Assembly (NCBI RefSeq): GCF_917563885.1
Contig: NZ_CAKJTG010000021.1
Coordinates: forward strand, 1 to 64,000
Source: Pseudoneobacillus rhizosphaerae
GTDB taxonomy: Bacteria > Bacillota > Bacilli > Bacillales > Cytobacillaceae
DNA length: 64,000 bases
Reading direction: 5' to 3'
A program made the translations under genes and the position numbers. Shown here in pieces: positions 42,823 through 52,870 of the stretch; position 1 is the first letter of the stretch; each line of letters begins with the position of its first letter. A model generated the notes under the pieces. It searched no databases, was not told where the DNA came from, and saw only the letters and a program-made list of their open reading frames with translations.

Positions 42823-44403
42823 CTATTCATTAATAACAGCTTCGTCAAGCATTAAGTAGTTAGCTGCATTTAACCAAAAACCTTCAACGTTTTTGCTGTA
42901 AGCAGCTAAATGCTCGTAGTTACGAATTGGAATATAAACCGCATCATCTAATTCGATTTGCATGACTTGCTCATATAATTGTTTTCGAGTATCCTCATTT
43001 GTTTCCTGACGTGCTTCTTCAATCAACTTGTCTACTTCTGGCTTACTGTAGTAAAAGTGGTTTCCTGGAGGTCCTTGTGACGCAGTGTGGAACAGATTAT
43101 ATTGATTGTAATCTCCATCACCCGTTGCATTACCCCAACCACCGATAAATAAATCATGCTCTGCTTTATCGATCATGTCGATGTATGCTCCATATTCCAT
43201 TACTTGGATTTTTACATCAACACCAATGCCTTTTAACTGAGATTGAATTACTTCAGCCATATTGATACGTTCTTTACGGTCACTTGTTAAAAGTGAAAGC
43301 TCAAGACCATTTTCATAGCCCGCTTCCTTCAATAATTTCTTTGCTTCATTTAAATCATAATCATATGGCTTCACATTTTCACTATGGCCAAACACCTTTG
43401 GACTCATAGCGACGTTAGCAAGAGTTCCGACATTATTATAAACACCGCTAATGATTGCTTCTCTTTCCACAGCGTGGCTAATTGCTCTACGAACTCTTAC
43501 ATCATTAAGTGGCTTTTTCTTTGTATTAAACCCGATATATTCGACTGCTAGTCCTTCTGCACGATAAAGTCCCATCGAATCTGATGCTTCAATTCGTTCA
43601 ATTTCTGTTACAGGTACTTGGTCGTTAATGTGGGCTTCTCCTGTTTCAATCATCGCTAAACGTGTAGCGTCTTCTGGAACTACTTTAAAGACTACACGAT
43701 CAATCTTCGCTTTTTCTCCCCAATAGTCTTCATTTCTAGTTAAAGAAATTTCTTGACCTGTCTTCCAAGCTTCAAAGACAAATGGTCCTGTTCCAACCGG
43801 GTGTGTTGCTAATCCTTCAGGATTCTCAGCTAACGCCTTTGGACTTAAAATACTGCCCTCGTTACTTGCTAATATAGAAAGAAGTGGTGCGTAAGGATAA
43901 TCTAATGATAATTGAACGGTATAATCATCAATAATTTTCACTTCATTTATCATCGCGAACTTCTCATACTGTGGAGATTCTGTTGCTGGGTCTAGTAAAC
44001 GATCAAAGGTAGCTTTAACAGCTTCTGCGTTAAAAGTAGCTCCGTCATGAAAAGTAACGCCTTCTTGTAGCTTAAATTCCCAAGTTGTATCGTCAATAAC
44101 GTTCCACTCTTTTGCTAGAAGTGGTTGGATATTCATATCCTTATCTGGTGCAACTAATCCTTGATATACCTTTTGGTAAACAATATTAGCTGAAGGAATA
44201 TCAGTGATAAAATGTGGATCTAGTTTCGTAGCATCAGAAAGTCGAACAACGGTTAAAGTTCCACCTTCCTTTGATCCTTCTGATTGATTATCTGTTTCTT
44301 TTGCTTTGTTTGATTGAGTTGAACAAGCTGCGGTGAACACCATCATTAAACTGATCAATATTAATAGTATTCCGGTACGAATTGATTTTTCTTTGTTCCT
44401 CAT
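42823..44403 (-). CDS. ABC transporter substrate-binding lipoprotein (SBP family 5)
   Basis: The 526-residue lipoprotein has lipobox TAAC with acylated Cys27 and an SBP_bac_5 domain. Recognisable segments are LAKEWNVIDDTTWEFKLQEG and VRRAISHAVEREAIISGVYN. It is of the glutathione/dipeptide-binding type and probably brings in the compound used by the adjacent amidohydrolases. GGGGAGAG precedes the ATG. The permease and ATPase genes for it are divergent at 44703. A close paralog (54187) lies next to the third amidohydrolase. The 299-base region upstream (44404-44702) shows no promoter that I would call with confidence. Confidence 0.92.
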   Translation of the reverse strand: MRNKEKSIRTGILLILISLMMVFTAACSTQSNKAKETDNQSEGSKEGGTLTVVRLSDATKLDPHFITDIPSANIVYQKVYQGLVAPDKDMNIQPLLAKEWNVIDDTTWEFKLQEGVTFHDGATFNAEAVKATFDRLLDPATESPQYEKFAMINEVKIIDDYTVQLSLDYPYAPLLSILASNEGSILSPKALAENPEGLATHPVGTGPFVFEAWKTGQEISLTRNEDYWGEKAKIDRVVFKVVPEDATRLAMIETGEAHINDQVPVTEIERIEASDSMGLYRAEGLAVEYIGFNTKKKPLNDVRVRRAISHAVEREAIISGVYNNVGTLANVAMSPKVFGHSENVKPYDYDLNEAKKLLKEAGYENGLELSLLTSDRKERINMAEVIQSQLKGIGVDVKIQVMEYGAYIDMIDKAEHDLFIGGWGNATGDGDYNQYNLFHTASQGPPGNHFYYSKPEVDKLIEEARQETNEDTRKQLYEQVMQIELDDAVYIPIRNYEHLAAYSKNVEGFWLNAANYLMLDEAVINE

Positions 44404-44702
44404 TTTTTTCTCTCCCCCTATTATAAGTTGTTTTAATCATTCTGACCTTAAAGCTTTCTTGGTACTCTTCACACCCTTTCACAAATGCTTATCTGCATTA
44501 TAGAAGATGCAACGTCGAAATATTTACAGAATATTTACACGTTTTTAAACTATTTTGACAAGAAATTTGAAAATTATTTACTTTCGGATTATTTTTGATA
44601 CTTTGTACATAATCCATAAAAAAATGGAATTTAAGGGGGAGGAGAAAAACAGCTAGAGAATCAACCTACTTTTCCGATTGAAAAATTTAAGGAGGGATTT
44701 AA

Positions 44703-45605
44703 ATGTCACTTGAAGTAAAAACAGAACAACCTATTGTGGTACCACAATCTATTATTCAGCCAAAAGAATCCAGGCTTAGAGATTTTCTATCTATTATGAT
44801 GGTGAATAAAGCGGCAATGGTTGGAGCGATTATTATACTCTTTTATATTTTCATTGCTATATTTGCACCAATTCTAGCTCCATATGATCCCTATGAAATT
44901 CAGTTAGAAAACAAATTAATGCCACCATCTTTCGAGCACTGGATGGGAACGGATGATAAAGGGAGAGATATTTTAAGTAGAATTCTATATGGGTCTAGAC
45001 TTTCAATGGGAGTAGGCTTTGCAGCCGTTGCATTTGGTGCATTTTTCGGAATCATTTTTGGTTTAGTTGCCGGCTATTACGGTAAATGGGTCGATTCTAT
45101 CATTATGAGAATCATGGACGTGATGCTTGCATTTCCTGGTATCCTTTTGGCATTAGCGATTATTAGTGCACTTGGACCAAGCTTAATTAACGTGACAATT
45201 GCTGTAGGGGCATTTTCGGTTCCATTATTTGCCCGTATTGTTCGCGGTTCAACGCTTGAAGTCAAGCGACTTGAATACATTGATGCCATTCGTTCACTTG
45301 GTGCAAATGATTTCACTATCATTTTCAAACATATTTTCCCGAATATTCTTTCACCAATTATTGTTCAAGGGACACTTCGATTAGCGACTGCAATTCTATC
45401 AGCAGCAGGTTTATCCTTCCTTGGTCTTGGAGCACAACCACCATCACCAGAATGGGGCACGATGTTAAGTAATGGGAGAGATTTCTTATTCTCTGCGCCA
45501 TATATTGCGTTATTTCCTGGTATGGCTATTTCCATTCTAGTACTTGGTTTTAATATTTTTGGAGATGGATTAAGAGATGCGTTTGATCCACGTATGAAAA
45601 AATAA
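44703..45605 (+). CDS. ABC transporter permease (DppC type)
   Basis: The 300-residue permease has six membrane helices, the DppC-type N-terminal APILAPYDPYE segment, and the EAA loop at ARIVRGSTLEVKRLEYIDAI. AAGGAGGG precedes the ATG. It is the first gene of the operon permease C, permease B, ATPase D, ATPase F. This order differs from that of the peptide importer at 2151-7876, so the two systems are not a recent duplication. It is divergent from the binding protein at 42823. Confidence 0.92.
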   Translation: MSLEVKTEQPIVVPQSIIQPKESRLRDFLSIMMVNKAAMVGAIIILFYIFIAIFAPILAPYDPYEIQLENKLMPPSFEHWMGTDDKGRDILSRILYGSRLSMGVGFAAVAFGAFFGIIFGLVAGYYGKWVDSIIMRIMDVMLAFPGILLALAIISALGPSLINVTIAVGAFSVPLFARIVRGSTLEVKRLEYIDAIRSLGANDFTIIFKHIFPNILSPIIVQGTLRLATAILSAAGLSFLGLGAQPPSPEWGTMLSNGRDFLFSAPYIALFPGMAISILVLGFNIFGDGLRDAFDPRMKK

Positions 45606-45628
45606 TAGATTAAAAGGAGGTTGGAACA

Positions 45629-46549
45629 ATGTTGATGTTTATTATCCGCCGTTTAGTCCAAACGGTACCGGTTATTATTGGGGTAACATTTGTAGTTTTC
45701 TTTATTATGCAGCTTGTCCCTGGAGACCCTGCCGTGTTACTTGCAGGTGAGGGAGCATCTAAGGATACCATTGAAGCCATTCGCGAACAGCTTGGGTTAA
45801 ATCGTCCTCTATATGTTCAGTACTTTGATTATTTAATGAATCTTGCAAATGGAGATTTCGGTGTATCGTTAAAAAACAGCCAGCCTGTTTTAGATGAAAT
45901 TTTAGTACGATTACCAATAACTTTGGAACTAGCTTTATTTAGTATCCTAATCACCATTGTGCTTGGAATGGGAGCTGGAATCATTTCTGCAGTTAAACCA
46001 TACTCTATGCAGGATGTTGGAGTAATGCTTGTTGCCTTAATCGGAATTTCCTTACCAAGCTTCTGGTTTGGGTTAATGCTTATGTATTTCTTTTCAGTAA
46101 AGCTTCAAATTTTACCTGTTGCTGGATGGGACAGCTTACTTCATGTTATTCTTCCAGCCCTTACCTTAGGAGCAGGTGGTGCTGCAATAGTGGCAAGGAT
46201 GACAAGATCAAGTATGCTTGATGTCATTCGCCAGGATTATATTCGAACAGCTCGTGCTAAGGGACTTCGAGAACGTCTCATCATCTATAAACATGCCTTA
46301 AGAAATGCATTAATTCCTGTCATTACGGTTGTCGGATTACAGTTTGGAGCATTACTTGGTGGAACCGTGCTTGTTGAATCCATCTTTGCAATAAATGGAC
46401 TTGGAAGAATGATTGTGGACGCGATTAGAATGCGTGACCTACCGATGGTTCAAGGTGGAGTATTATTTGCCTCCCTTATCTTCGTAATTGTGAATTTGTT
46501 CGTAGATGTATTCTATCGATTCTTTAATAAACGGATTGAATTAAATTAG
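45629..46549 (+). CDS. ABC transporter permease (DppB type)
   Basis: The 306-residue permease begins with the typical [20 protein letters not shown] helix and the PGDPA motif, and has the EAA loop at [30 protein letters not shown] precedes the ATG. It lies 23 bases after the DppC-type gene and forms the channel with it. Confidence 0.92.
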   Translation: MLMFIIRRLVQTVPVIIGVTFVVFFIMQLVPGDPAVLLAGEGASKDTIEAIREQLGLNRPLYVQYFDYLMNLANGDFGVSLKNSQPVLDEILVRLPITLELALFSILITIVLGMGAGIISAVKPYSMQDVGVMLVALIGISLPSFWFGLMLMYFFSVKLQILPVAGWDSLLHVILPALTLGAGGAAIVARMTRSSMLDVIRQDYIRTARAKGLRERLIIYKHALRNALIPVITVVGLQFGALLGGTVLVESIFAINGLGRMIVDAIRMRDLPMVQGGVLFASLIFVIVNLFVDVFYRFFNKRIELN

Positions 46550-46556
46550 GAAGGCG

Positions 46557-47582
46557 GTGAAGGTTTTGAACGAAAAAAATAAACCAATTTTAGAAGTAAA
46601 AGGACTAAAAACATACTTCACGACAAAACGCGGGGTAAGTAAAGCCGTCGATGGCATAGATTTTACTCTACACAAAGGAGAAACATTAGGAATTGTTGGA
46701 GAATCCGGATGCGGAAAAAGTATTACCTCCTTATCCATTCTTCGGTTAATTCCTTCTCCTCCTGGAAAAATTGCTGGAGGGTCGATCCTTTTTAAAGGAA
46801 ATGATTTAGTTACCATGTCCGAGAACGAGATGCGCAAGGTTCGCGGGAATGAAATTTCGATGATTTTTCAAGAACCGATGACATCCTTAAACCCGGTTAT
46901 CCCAGTTGGTGAACAAATAGCAGAAGCTTTAAGATTGCATCAAAAAATGGGGAGAAGAGAAGCTTGGGCTAAGTCAGTTGAAATGCTGAAGCTTGTTGGA
47001 ATACCTTCGCCAGAAAAAAGAGCAAAGCAAGAGCCTTTTCAGTTAAGTGGCGGAATGCGTCAGCGTGTCATGATTGCCATGGCACTAGCTTGTACACCAG
47101 AGGTTTTAATCGCTGACGAACCTACAACTGCCTTGGATGTGACTATTCAAGCTCAAATTCTAGCACTTATTAAGGATTTGCAAACAAAAATTGGAATGGG
47201 GGTTATTATGATAACCCATGATTTAGGTGTTGTGGCAGAAACTTGTGATAAGGTTGCTGTTATGTACGCAGGCAATATTGTGGAGCATGCAACTACTGAA
47301 CAAATATTTGCTAATCCAAAACATCCGTATACACAAGGTTTATTAGCATCCCTTCCAAAAATTTATGAGGATCAAGAAGAATTACGAACCATCGAGGGAA
47401 GTGTACCAAGCTCCTATAACATGCCTGCAGGTTGCCGATTTGCTTCAAGATGTCCGTATCAAGAAGCGATTTGTACAGCTCAACAGCCTGAATTAGTAGA
47501 ACAAAGTGACGGATCAAAGGTACGTTGTTGGAAATATACTGAACAGTGGACAGGACAAGTCGAACAAGAGGAGGTTGTCTAA
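46557..47582 (+). CDS. ABC transporter ATP-binding protein (DppD type)
   Basis: The ATPase of about 341 residues has Walker [11 protein letters not shown]-loop [10 protein letters not shown], signature [14 protein letters not shown], Walker [15 protein letters not shown] and the C-terminal [14 protein letters not shown] motif. The start is unsure: GTG at 46557 lies very close to GGAAGG, and TTG at 46566 has a better spaced AAGG. It is seven bases after the permease gene. It pairs with the DppF-type ATPase downstream. Confidence 0.92.
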   Translation: MKVLNEKNKPILEVKGLKTYFTTKRGVSKAVDGIDFTLHKGETLGIVGESGCGKSITSLSILRLIPSPPGKIAGGSILFKGNDLVTMSENEMRKVRGNEISMIFQEPMTSLNPVIPVGEQIAEALRLHQKMGRREAWAKSVEMLKLVGIPSPEKRAKQEPFQLSGGMRQRVMIAMALACTPEVLIADEPTTALDVTIQAQILALIKDLQTKIGMGVIMITHDLGVVAETCDKVAVMYAGNIVEHATTEQIFANPKHPYTQGLLASLPKIYEDQEELRTIEGSVPSSYNMPAGCRFASRCPYQEAICTAQQPELVEQSDGSKVRCWKYTEQWTGQVEQEEVV

Positions 47583-47583
47583 A

Positions 47584-48579
47584 ATGGAGAAGGTTATAGA
47601 TAAGAAAGTTCTATTAAAGGTTGATCAGTTGAAGCAATACTTTCCAGTTAAAACAGAATCCATTTTTAAACCTAAAGCTTTTGTAAAGGCGGTTGATGAT
47701 GTTTCTTTTGAGCTTTTTGAAGGAGAAACACTAAGTATTGTTGGCGAATCAGGCTGTGGGAAATCAACGACAGGTAGAGCGATTTTAAGACTTGATGAAC
47801 CAACCGATGGTAAAGTATATTATTCTGGGCAAAATATTTTAGAGTTGAATAAAAAGGAAATGCGTAAGCTGAGGGGCGATTTGCAGGTAATCTTTCAGGA
47901 TCCCTTTGCCTCCCTTAATCCACGTCAAACCGTAAAACAAATTTTAAATGAAGCGATGGCCATTCAAAATGTGGTAGAGAAACCTAAAAGAATGGATAGA
48001 ATGCTGGAGCTTCTTGGTTATGTTGGACTACCTCCAGAAGCACTTGATCGCTATCCACATGAATTTAGTGGTGGCCAACGTCAGCGTATTGGTATTGCTA
48101 GAGCCTTGGCTGTCGACCCGAAATTAATTATTTGTGACGAAGCGGTTTCTGCTCTAGACGTATCGATACAGGCACAAATTTTAAACCTACTAAAAAAGCT
48201 GCAAAAACAATTTCAGCTTACTTTTCTATTTATCTCTCATGATTTGAGTGTGGTAAGACATATATCTGATCGTGTTATGGTAATGTATTTAGGGAAAGTC
48301 GTTGAAATTGCCGAGAAAAAGGATTTGTTTGATTCACCTCTACATCCTTACACGAAGGCATTGCTATCATCTATTCCCGTCCCAAACCCAACATTGAAGC
48401 GGGAACGAGTGATGTTGACAGGTGACGTACCTTCACCAATCGATCCACCTACTGGATGTCGCTTTCATACACGCTGTCCGTTTGCTGTTGAAAATTGTAA
48501 ACAGGTAGAACCCGCTTTACGTGAAATAAGGAATAATCATTTTGTTAGCTGCCACAGAGCTGAAGAATTAGCACAATAA
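47584..48579 (+). CDS. ABC transporter ATP-binding protein (DppF type)
   Basis: The 331-residue ATPase has Walker [11 protein letters not shown]-loop FQDPFASLNP, signature FSGGQRQRIGIARAL, Walker B LIICDEAVSALDVS and the C-terminal CRFHTRCPFAVENC motif. The ATG at 47584 with GAGGAGG is chosen over an upstream in-frame start inside the previous gene. The one-base gap to that gene suggests coupling. A terminator follows, ending the transporter operon. Confidence 0.92.
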   Translation: MEKVIDKKVLLKVDQLKQYFPVKTESIFKPKAFVKAVDDVSFELFEGETLSIVGESGCGKSTTGRAILRLDEPTDGKVYYSGQNILELNKKEMRKLRGDLQVIFQDPFASLNPRQTVKQILNEAMAIQNVVEKPKRMDRMLELLGYVGLPPEALDRYPHEFSGGQRQRIGIARALAVDPKLIICDEAVSALDVSIQAQILNLLKKLQKQFQLTFLFISHDLSVVRHISDRVMVMYLGKVVEIAEKKDLFDSPLHPYTKALLSSIPVPNPTLKRERVMLTGDVPSPIDPPTGCRFHTRCPFAVENCKQVEPALREIRNNHFVSCHRAEELAQ

Positions 48580-48590
48580 ACTTATCGATT

Positions 48591-48620
48591 AAAAGGGAGA
48601 ATTTATATGCTCCCTTTTTT
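48591..48620 (+). terminator. Terminator of the transporter operon
   Basis: AAAAGGGAG (48591-48599) pairs with CTCCCTTTT (48610-48618) and is followed by T residues. It lies between the ATPase gene and the two-component genes. Confidence 0.8.
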
Positions 48621-48649
48621 TAAATCAATGGAACGGAGAAACTTGTCAC

Positions 48650-49408
48650 ATGCTTACTATAGAACCTTTCTCCATTTATATCATGATATGTGTATTAGCT
48701 CCGTTATTAGGTGCTTTCACCTTACTTTTTCTGTTTATTTTTGAAAAACGAATCGATTTACTTGAGCAGCATACTCGAGAAATAGCTCTTGAAAGAGAAT
48801 TACAAACGGCATTATATAATCAATTAAATTCAGAAATCCAACCACATTTCTTTTTTAATACATTAAATTCGATTCTTAGCCTAGCACGACTTGATCGGAA
48901 AACAGAATTAATCCGTTCAATCGAAACGCTTTCAAAACTACTTAAATTTAAATATCAAACAAATAATTCTGTTATTACGATAGAAGATGAACTTACTTAT
49001 ACTGGCTATTATTTAGAAATTCAAAAAACAAGATTTCGGGATCGATTACAGTTTCAAATTACAACCGATCCTAACGTTAAGCAGGCTGTCATCATCCCTT
49101 TTCTTATTCAAACCTTTGTCGAAAATGCCTTTAAGCACGCTTTTGAAAAACATATCGGTGACGCTTCGTTAAAGATTGACGTAAAAAAAATAGAGAAAGA
49201 GGTTCATGTCACAGTTTGGAATAACTCCTTTGAAAGCCAGGTTGAAATTCCTACTGAAGGTGGGCTCGGTTTAGAAAATATCGCCAAAAGGCTTGAGCTC
49301 CTTTTTCCAAATGAATATACAAAAGTTGATTTCAAAAATTCAGTAAATGAAACGACCGTTTTAGCTATTTTTCCATTTGTCATAAAGTCAGATAAACTTG
49401 GAGGGTGA
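48650..49408 (+). CDS. Minimal LytS/YesM-type sensor histidine kinase
   Basis: The 252-residue kinase has one membrane helix (about 8-31), a short coiled coil, a His_kinase domain with His66 in SEIQPHFFFNTLNSI, and an ATPase domain with the N box in FVENAFKHAF and the G box in GGLGLENIAKRL. There is no extracellular sensor domain, which most YesM-like kinases have, so it probably receives its signal from a membrane partner. GGAG lies 11 bases before the ATG. The stop overlaps a downstream ATG (TGATG), linking it to the response regulator. Confidence 0.88.
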   Translation: MLTIEPFSIYIMICVLAPLLGAFTLLFLFIFEKRIDLLEQHTREIALERELQTALYNQLNSEIQPHFFFNTLNSILSLARLDRKTELIRSIETLSKLLKFKYQTNNSVITIEDELTYTGYYLEIQKTRFRDRLQFQITTDPNVKQAVIIPFLIQTFVENAFKHAFEKHIGDASLKIDVKKIEKEVHVTVWNNSFESQVEIPTEGGLGLENIAKRLELLFPNEYTKVDFKNSVNETTVLAIFPFVIKSDKLGG

Positions 49409-49416
49409 TGGAGAAA

Positions 49417-50109
49417 ATGAACATTTTGCTAGTCGATGACGAACCACTTGAATTAGAGCAACTAGAATATTTGATATTAAAAAAATTCCCCAACTGGAAG
49501 ATTTTCAAGGCCCAGGATGCTTCAAAAGCTCTTCAAATTGTGAAGCAGAATGATATCCTTCTTGCCTTCCTAGATATTCAACTTCCAGGAAAATCAGGTC
49601 TAGAGTTAGCCATGGAGCTATCTAGTTCTAATACAATGGACATCATTATGGTGACCGCTTATCAAAATTTCGAATATGCTCAAACCTCTATCCGTCTTGG
49701 GGTGGTTGATTACATTACGAAGCCTGTTATTGAAGATGAACTATTATCTGTGTTAGCACGATACGAACGAATAGGTAGATATTCTGAACAAATCATTAAA
49801 GCTTTGCAAATTATCCAGCAAGAATTTAGTGAGAAATTAACATTAAATTATTTAGCCTCTAAGATCCATATTAACGCGGCATACTTAAGCAGAAAATTTC
49901 AAGAAGAGGTTGGTATGGGTTTTTCCGAATATTTAAATGACTACCGTCTTAAAGAAGCACAAAAAATGTTGATTGAATCTCCTGATTTAAGTATCAATAC
50001 CATTTCAGAAAGATGCGGCTTTAACAGCCAACATTATTTTAGTCAAATATTTCGAAAGACGACTGGACAATCACCACGAGATTACCGCCTAAAGGAGTTA
50101 TATCGTTGA
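49417..50109 (+). CDS. Response regulator with AraC-type DNA-binding domain (YesN type)
   Basis: The 230-residue protein has a receiver domain with Asp7-Asp8, phospho-acceptor Asp53 (FLDIQLPG), a conserved Thr in MVTAYQ and a Lys in YITKP. A C-terminal AraC double helix-turn-helix follows (LASKIHINAAYLSRKF and ISERCGFNSQHYFSQIF). The start is either the ATG at 49408, overlapping the kinase stop, or the ATG at 49417, which is better placed after GGAGGG. It likely activates the nearby transport and amidohydrolase genes when the kinase is triggered. Confidence 0.88.
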   Translation: MNILLVDDEPLELEQLEYLILKKFPNWKIFKAQDASKALQIVKQNDILLAFLDIQLPGKSGLELAMELSSSNTMDIIMVTAYQNFEYAQTSIRLGVVDYITKPVIEDELLSVLARYERIGRYSEQIIKALQIIQQEFSEKLTLNYLASKIHINAAYLSRKFQEEVGMGFSEYLNDYRLKEAQKMLIESPDLSINTISERCGFNSQHYFSQIFRKTTGQSPRDYRLKELYR

Positions 50110-51398
50110 AACGAGAGGATTATCAGTTTTATGTGAGCGGAGCGATTAAGCTTGGTATCAGTTTCGGTGTGGTAAGCTTACTGGCTAGATGGGTAACTGG
50201 AAATACGATTCTTGCTTCCCCAGAAACGTTAATCAAATATGGACTAACAGGTGGAATTGGCTATTCGTTAATGGGGGCTTTAGCACTCATTTTATTTGGG
50301 TTGTTGGCTAAAAAGATCCGTGAACGATACCCTGACCAACATACAATTGGAGACGTATTACGCCTTAAGCTAACACCAAGTGGCTATTGGTATATGATTA
50401 CAGTCCTCCTTATAACCAGCTTAGATTCCTTATTTGTGCAAGCGATGGGTGCAGGAATATTAATCCACATGATTTCCCCTTTACCTATTTTTATAGGTAT
50501 GCTATTATTCCTATCCTTTTGCTTTTTTGTTGGTGGAGTAGGTGGAATGCAAAGAATACATCAACTAGCCGGAATAAATGTTTCACTTATTTTCGGCGCA
50601 GTCATTATCATTCCTGTTTATTTTTTTATTCAAGAAGGTGTATTTCCTGTTTATGAAGGAATTAAGCTATACCATCCCTATTTATTGTATATAAAAAACA
50701 CAGAAGCAATATGGTTTATTTTCACCGCCATTTTAATTGGATTTGGACAAGTCTTGATTGACCGTGCAACTTGGCAACGTGTATTTATTATTAAAAAAGA
50801 AAAGGTACGAATGACATTTACGTTAGCCGGATTAATATGGGCGACAATTCCGCTAGCATTATCATCCTTATTAATGATTATTATTTTTGGAAGAAGCTAT
50901 GAAAATATCTACTCCCTAATATTTGAACTCATTGAAAAAATCCAATCTACAGTACTCATTGTTTTATTTGTTTTATTTTGCTTTAGTGCAATTTCTTCTG
51001 CGATTAGTGCTGAGATTCATGCGACTACGTCTCTGTTTGTAAGAAACGTGTTGGAAGTTTTTCGGAAGCTAACGGACCGTGAAAAATGGAAATACACCTA
51101 TATTTTTTCAGGTGCAATTTGCGTATTTTTATTTGTAATCGTGACAATTCTTACACCAAACCCACTTGAATTACTGTTTTTCTTTGGAAATATTTACGCT
51201 TCGATGATTGTACCAATGTTTTATATTATTCTTAGCAAACGAAAATTACCTTCCCTTATTCCCTTTGCTTCATTGATTGGTGCTATAGGTGGTTATTTGG
51301 TATTACCATTTACAGAGAATCTTTTGGCGATATGGCTAAGCTTTGCTATTTCTAGTTTTATTTGTCTTTGCTTTACCTTTTATAAGTGGTTTAACTAA
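50106..51398 (+). CDS. Sodium:solute symporter family protein (SSS)
   Basis: The 430-residue membrane protein has about 12 helices. The segment IDRATWQRVFIIKKEKVR in its middle and the length point to the sodium/solute symporter family, in a short version. The substrate is unknown, and urea-, proline- or nucleobase-type solutes are all possible. The start is TTG with AAAGGAG ahead, and it overlaps the response regulator stop by four bases (TTGA). The tight link with a sensor-poor histidine kinase suggests it may also serve as the signal input, which is inference. Confidence 0.8.
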   Translation: MKREDYQFYVSGAIKLGISFGVVSLLARWVTGNTILASPETLIKYGLTGGIGYSLMGALALILFGLLAKKIRERYPDQHTIGDVLRLKLTPSGYWYMITVLLITSLDSLFVQAMGAGILIHMISPLPIFIGMLLFLSFCFFVGGVGGMQRIHQLAGINVSLIFGAVIIIPVYFFIQEGVFPVYEGIKLYHPYLLYIKNTEAIWFIFTAILIGFGQVLIDRATWQRVFIIKKEKVRMTFTLAGLIWATIPLALSSLLMIIIFGRSYENIYSLIFELIEKIQSTVLIVLFVLFCFSAISSAISAEIHATTSLFVRNVLEVFRKLTDREKWKYTYIFSGAICVFLFVIVTILTPNPLELLFFFGNIYASMIVPMFYIILSKRKLPSLIPFASLIGAIGGYLVLPFTENLLAIWLSFAISSFICLCFTFYKWFN

Positions 51399-51431
51399 TG
51401 ATGCCTATTAATTCTATAGGAGGAATATGAT

Positions 51432-52844
51432 TTGGAACAAGAACAAGTTCTTTTTGCTGAACAATCTGTTCAAAGCATAGATTTATTACCTACTAAGCAA
51501 GAAGATAGAACGTGGAAAATTACTCACTTCTTTTCAATCTGGATGGGTTCCGTCCATAATGTTCCATCATATGTAACAATAGGGGGATTTTTTGCGATTG
51601 GGCTGGGTATATGGCAAGTGTTCTTCACTATTTTAGTTTCTTCATTTATACTAGCCTCCATGATGGTGTTAAATGGCCATGCGGGTGCCAAGTATGGAAT
51701 CCCTTTTTCTATGCTACTCCGATTGACATTTGGCGTGAGAGGAGCAATCTTACCAGGCGTATTAAGAGGGGTTGTTGCTGCTATCATGTGGTTTGGTCTT
51801 CAAACCTACGCAGGTAGTCTTGCTGTTACTATCTTAATAGGAGTCATATGGCCTTCATACCTTTCAGTAGGTGGAGATTGGAGTTTTTTCGGATTAGGGT
51901 TACCGAATTGCCTTTCCTTTTTGCTATTTTGGATGATTCATTTAATTTGCATTTTTGGCGGAATGGATACATTAGGAAAACTAACAAAGATTCTTTCCCC
52001 CCTCATATTTCTCGTTTTTGGAGGGATGGCCATTTGGGCAATCAATCTTGCTGGTGGAATAGAAGCCATCCTTCGCTATCAGCCTAAGGGTATGGTTGAA
52101 AATTCATCTTTCGTCATTATGACTTGTGTTACAGCTATTTTATCCACATGGGTTGCCCAAATCTTAAGCGTTTCAGATATGACCAGATTCTCTAGATCTA
52201 ATAAAGATCAGACTATTGGTCAAATACTGGGATTATTAACTACGTATTTATTATTTGCCGTAGCAAGTATTTCCATCATCGTCGGTTCAGAGATTGCCTA
52301 TGGAGTCCCCATTTGGAATGTACTAGAAGTCGTTGATCGATTCGATAATAAATTTGCTATCATTCTCTCTTTACTCACTATCTGTTTATCGACGTTATCG
52401 GTAAATATCGTTGGTAATATCATTCCGGCAGGGAATCAACTGGCCTCCCTGTTTCCGAAAAGATTAAATTTTATTGCTGGCGCTGTTCTGGCAACGATTA
52501 TCGGGATTCTGATTATGCCCTGGAAGTTAATGGAGAACTCAACGAGTATTTTTGCCTTTTTAAATATTATCGGGGGATTATTAAGCCCTGTAATAGGTGT
52601 ATTGCTTAGTCATTATTATTTCATTTGTAAACAAGAAATCCATGTGAAAAGCCTTTATCAGTCTCCAATACGGATGAATTGGTCAGCAATAGTGAGCATA
52701 CTAATTGCTGGATTTTTTAGCCTAGCTGGTAACGTTATACCAGCACTTGAACCTTTCTACCGTGTTTCTTGGTTTACAGGCATAGGGATAGCAGTAGTTT
52801 TGTATCTTGTATTCTATAAGGCAAGTAAACTATTAAAGGGATGA
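51432..52844 (+). CDS. NCS1-family cytosine/purine permease (CodB type)
   Basis: The 470-residue protein has 12 membrane helices and an NCS1 N-terminus (WKITHFFSIWMGSVHNVPSY), with a conserved GLQTYAGS segment about residue 120. It should import a nucleobase or hydantoin-like ring with a cation. The start is TTG, eight bases after GGAGG, and an out-of-frame ATG lies between. With three cytosine-deaminase-like enzymes nearby, a pyrimidine-like substrate is likely. A bidirectional terminator follows. Confidence 0.88.
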   Translation: MEQEQVLFAEQSVQSIDLLPTKQEDRTWKITHFFSIWMGSVHNVPSYVTIGGFFAIGLGIWQVFFTILVSSFILASMMVLNGHAGAKYGIPFSMLLRLTFGVRGAILPGVLRGVVAAIMWFGLQTYAGSLAVTILIGVIWPSYLSVGGDWSFFGLGLPNCLSFLLFWMIHLICIFGGMDTLGKLTKILSPLIFLVFGGMAIWAINLAGGIEAILRYQPKGMVENSSFVIMTCVTAILSTWVAQILSVSDMTRFSRSNKDQTIGQILGLLTTYLLFAVASISIIVGSEIAYGVPIWNVLEVVDRFDNKFAIILSLLTICLSTLSVNIVGNIIPAGNQLASLFPKRLNFIAGAVLATIIGILIMPWKLMENSTSIFAFLNIIGGLLSPVIGVLLSHYYFICKQEIHVKSLYQSPIRMNWSAIVSILIAGFFSLAGNVIPALEPFYRVSWFTGIGIAVVLYLVFYKASKLLKG

Positions 52845-52864
52845 ATATATTTTCATCCCTTTTC
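52835..52864. terminator. Bidirectional terminator
   Basis: AAAGGGATGAA (52835-52845) and TTCATCCCTTT (52852-52862) form a perfect 11-bp stem that overlaps the permease stop codon. The convergent amidohydrolase ends at 52871. Confidence 0.85.
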
Positions 52865-52870
52865 GATTTG

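Noticed and set aside
44404-44702. Intergenic region between divergent binding protein and permease genes searched for a promoter or riboswitch
   Set aside because: Only weak sigma-A-like hexamers (for example TTTACA-N17-TAAACT) were found and no riboswitch fold was recognised. Nothing could be supported.
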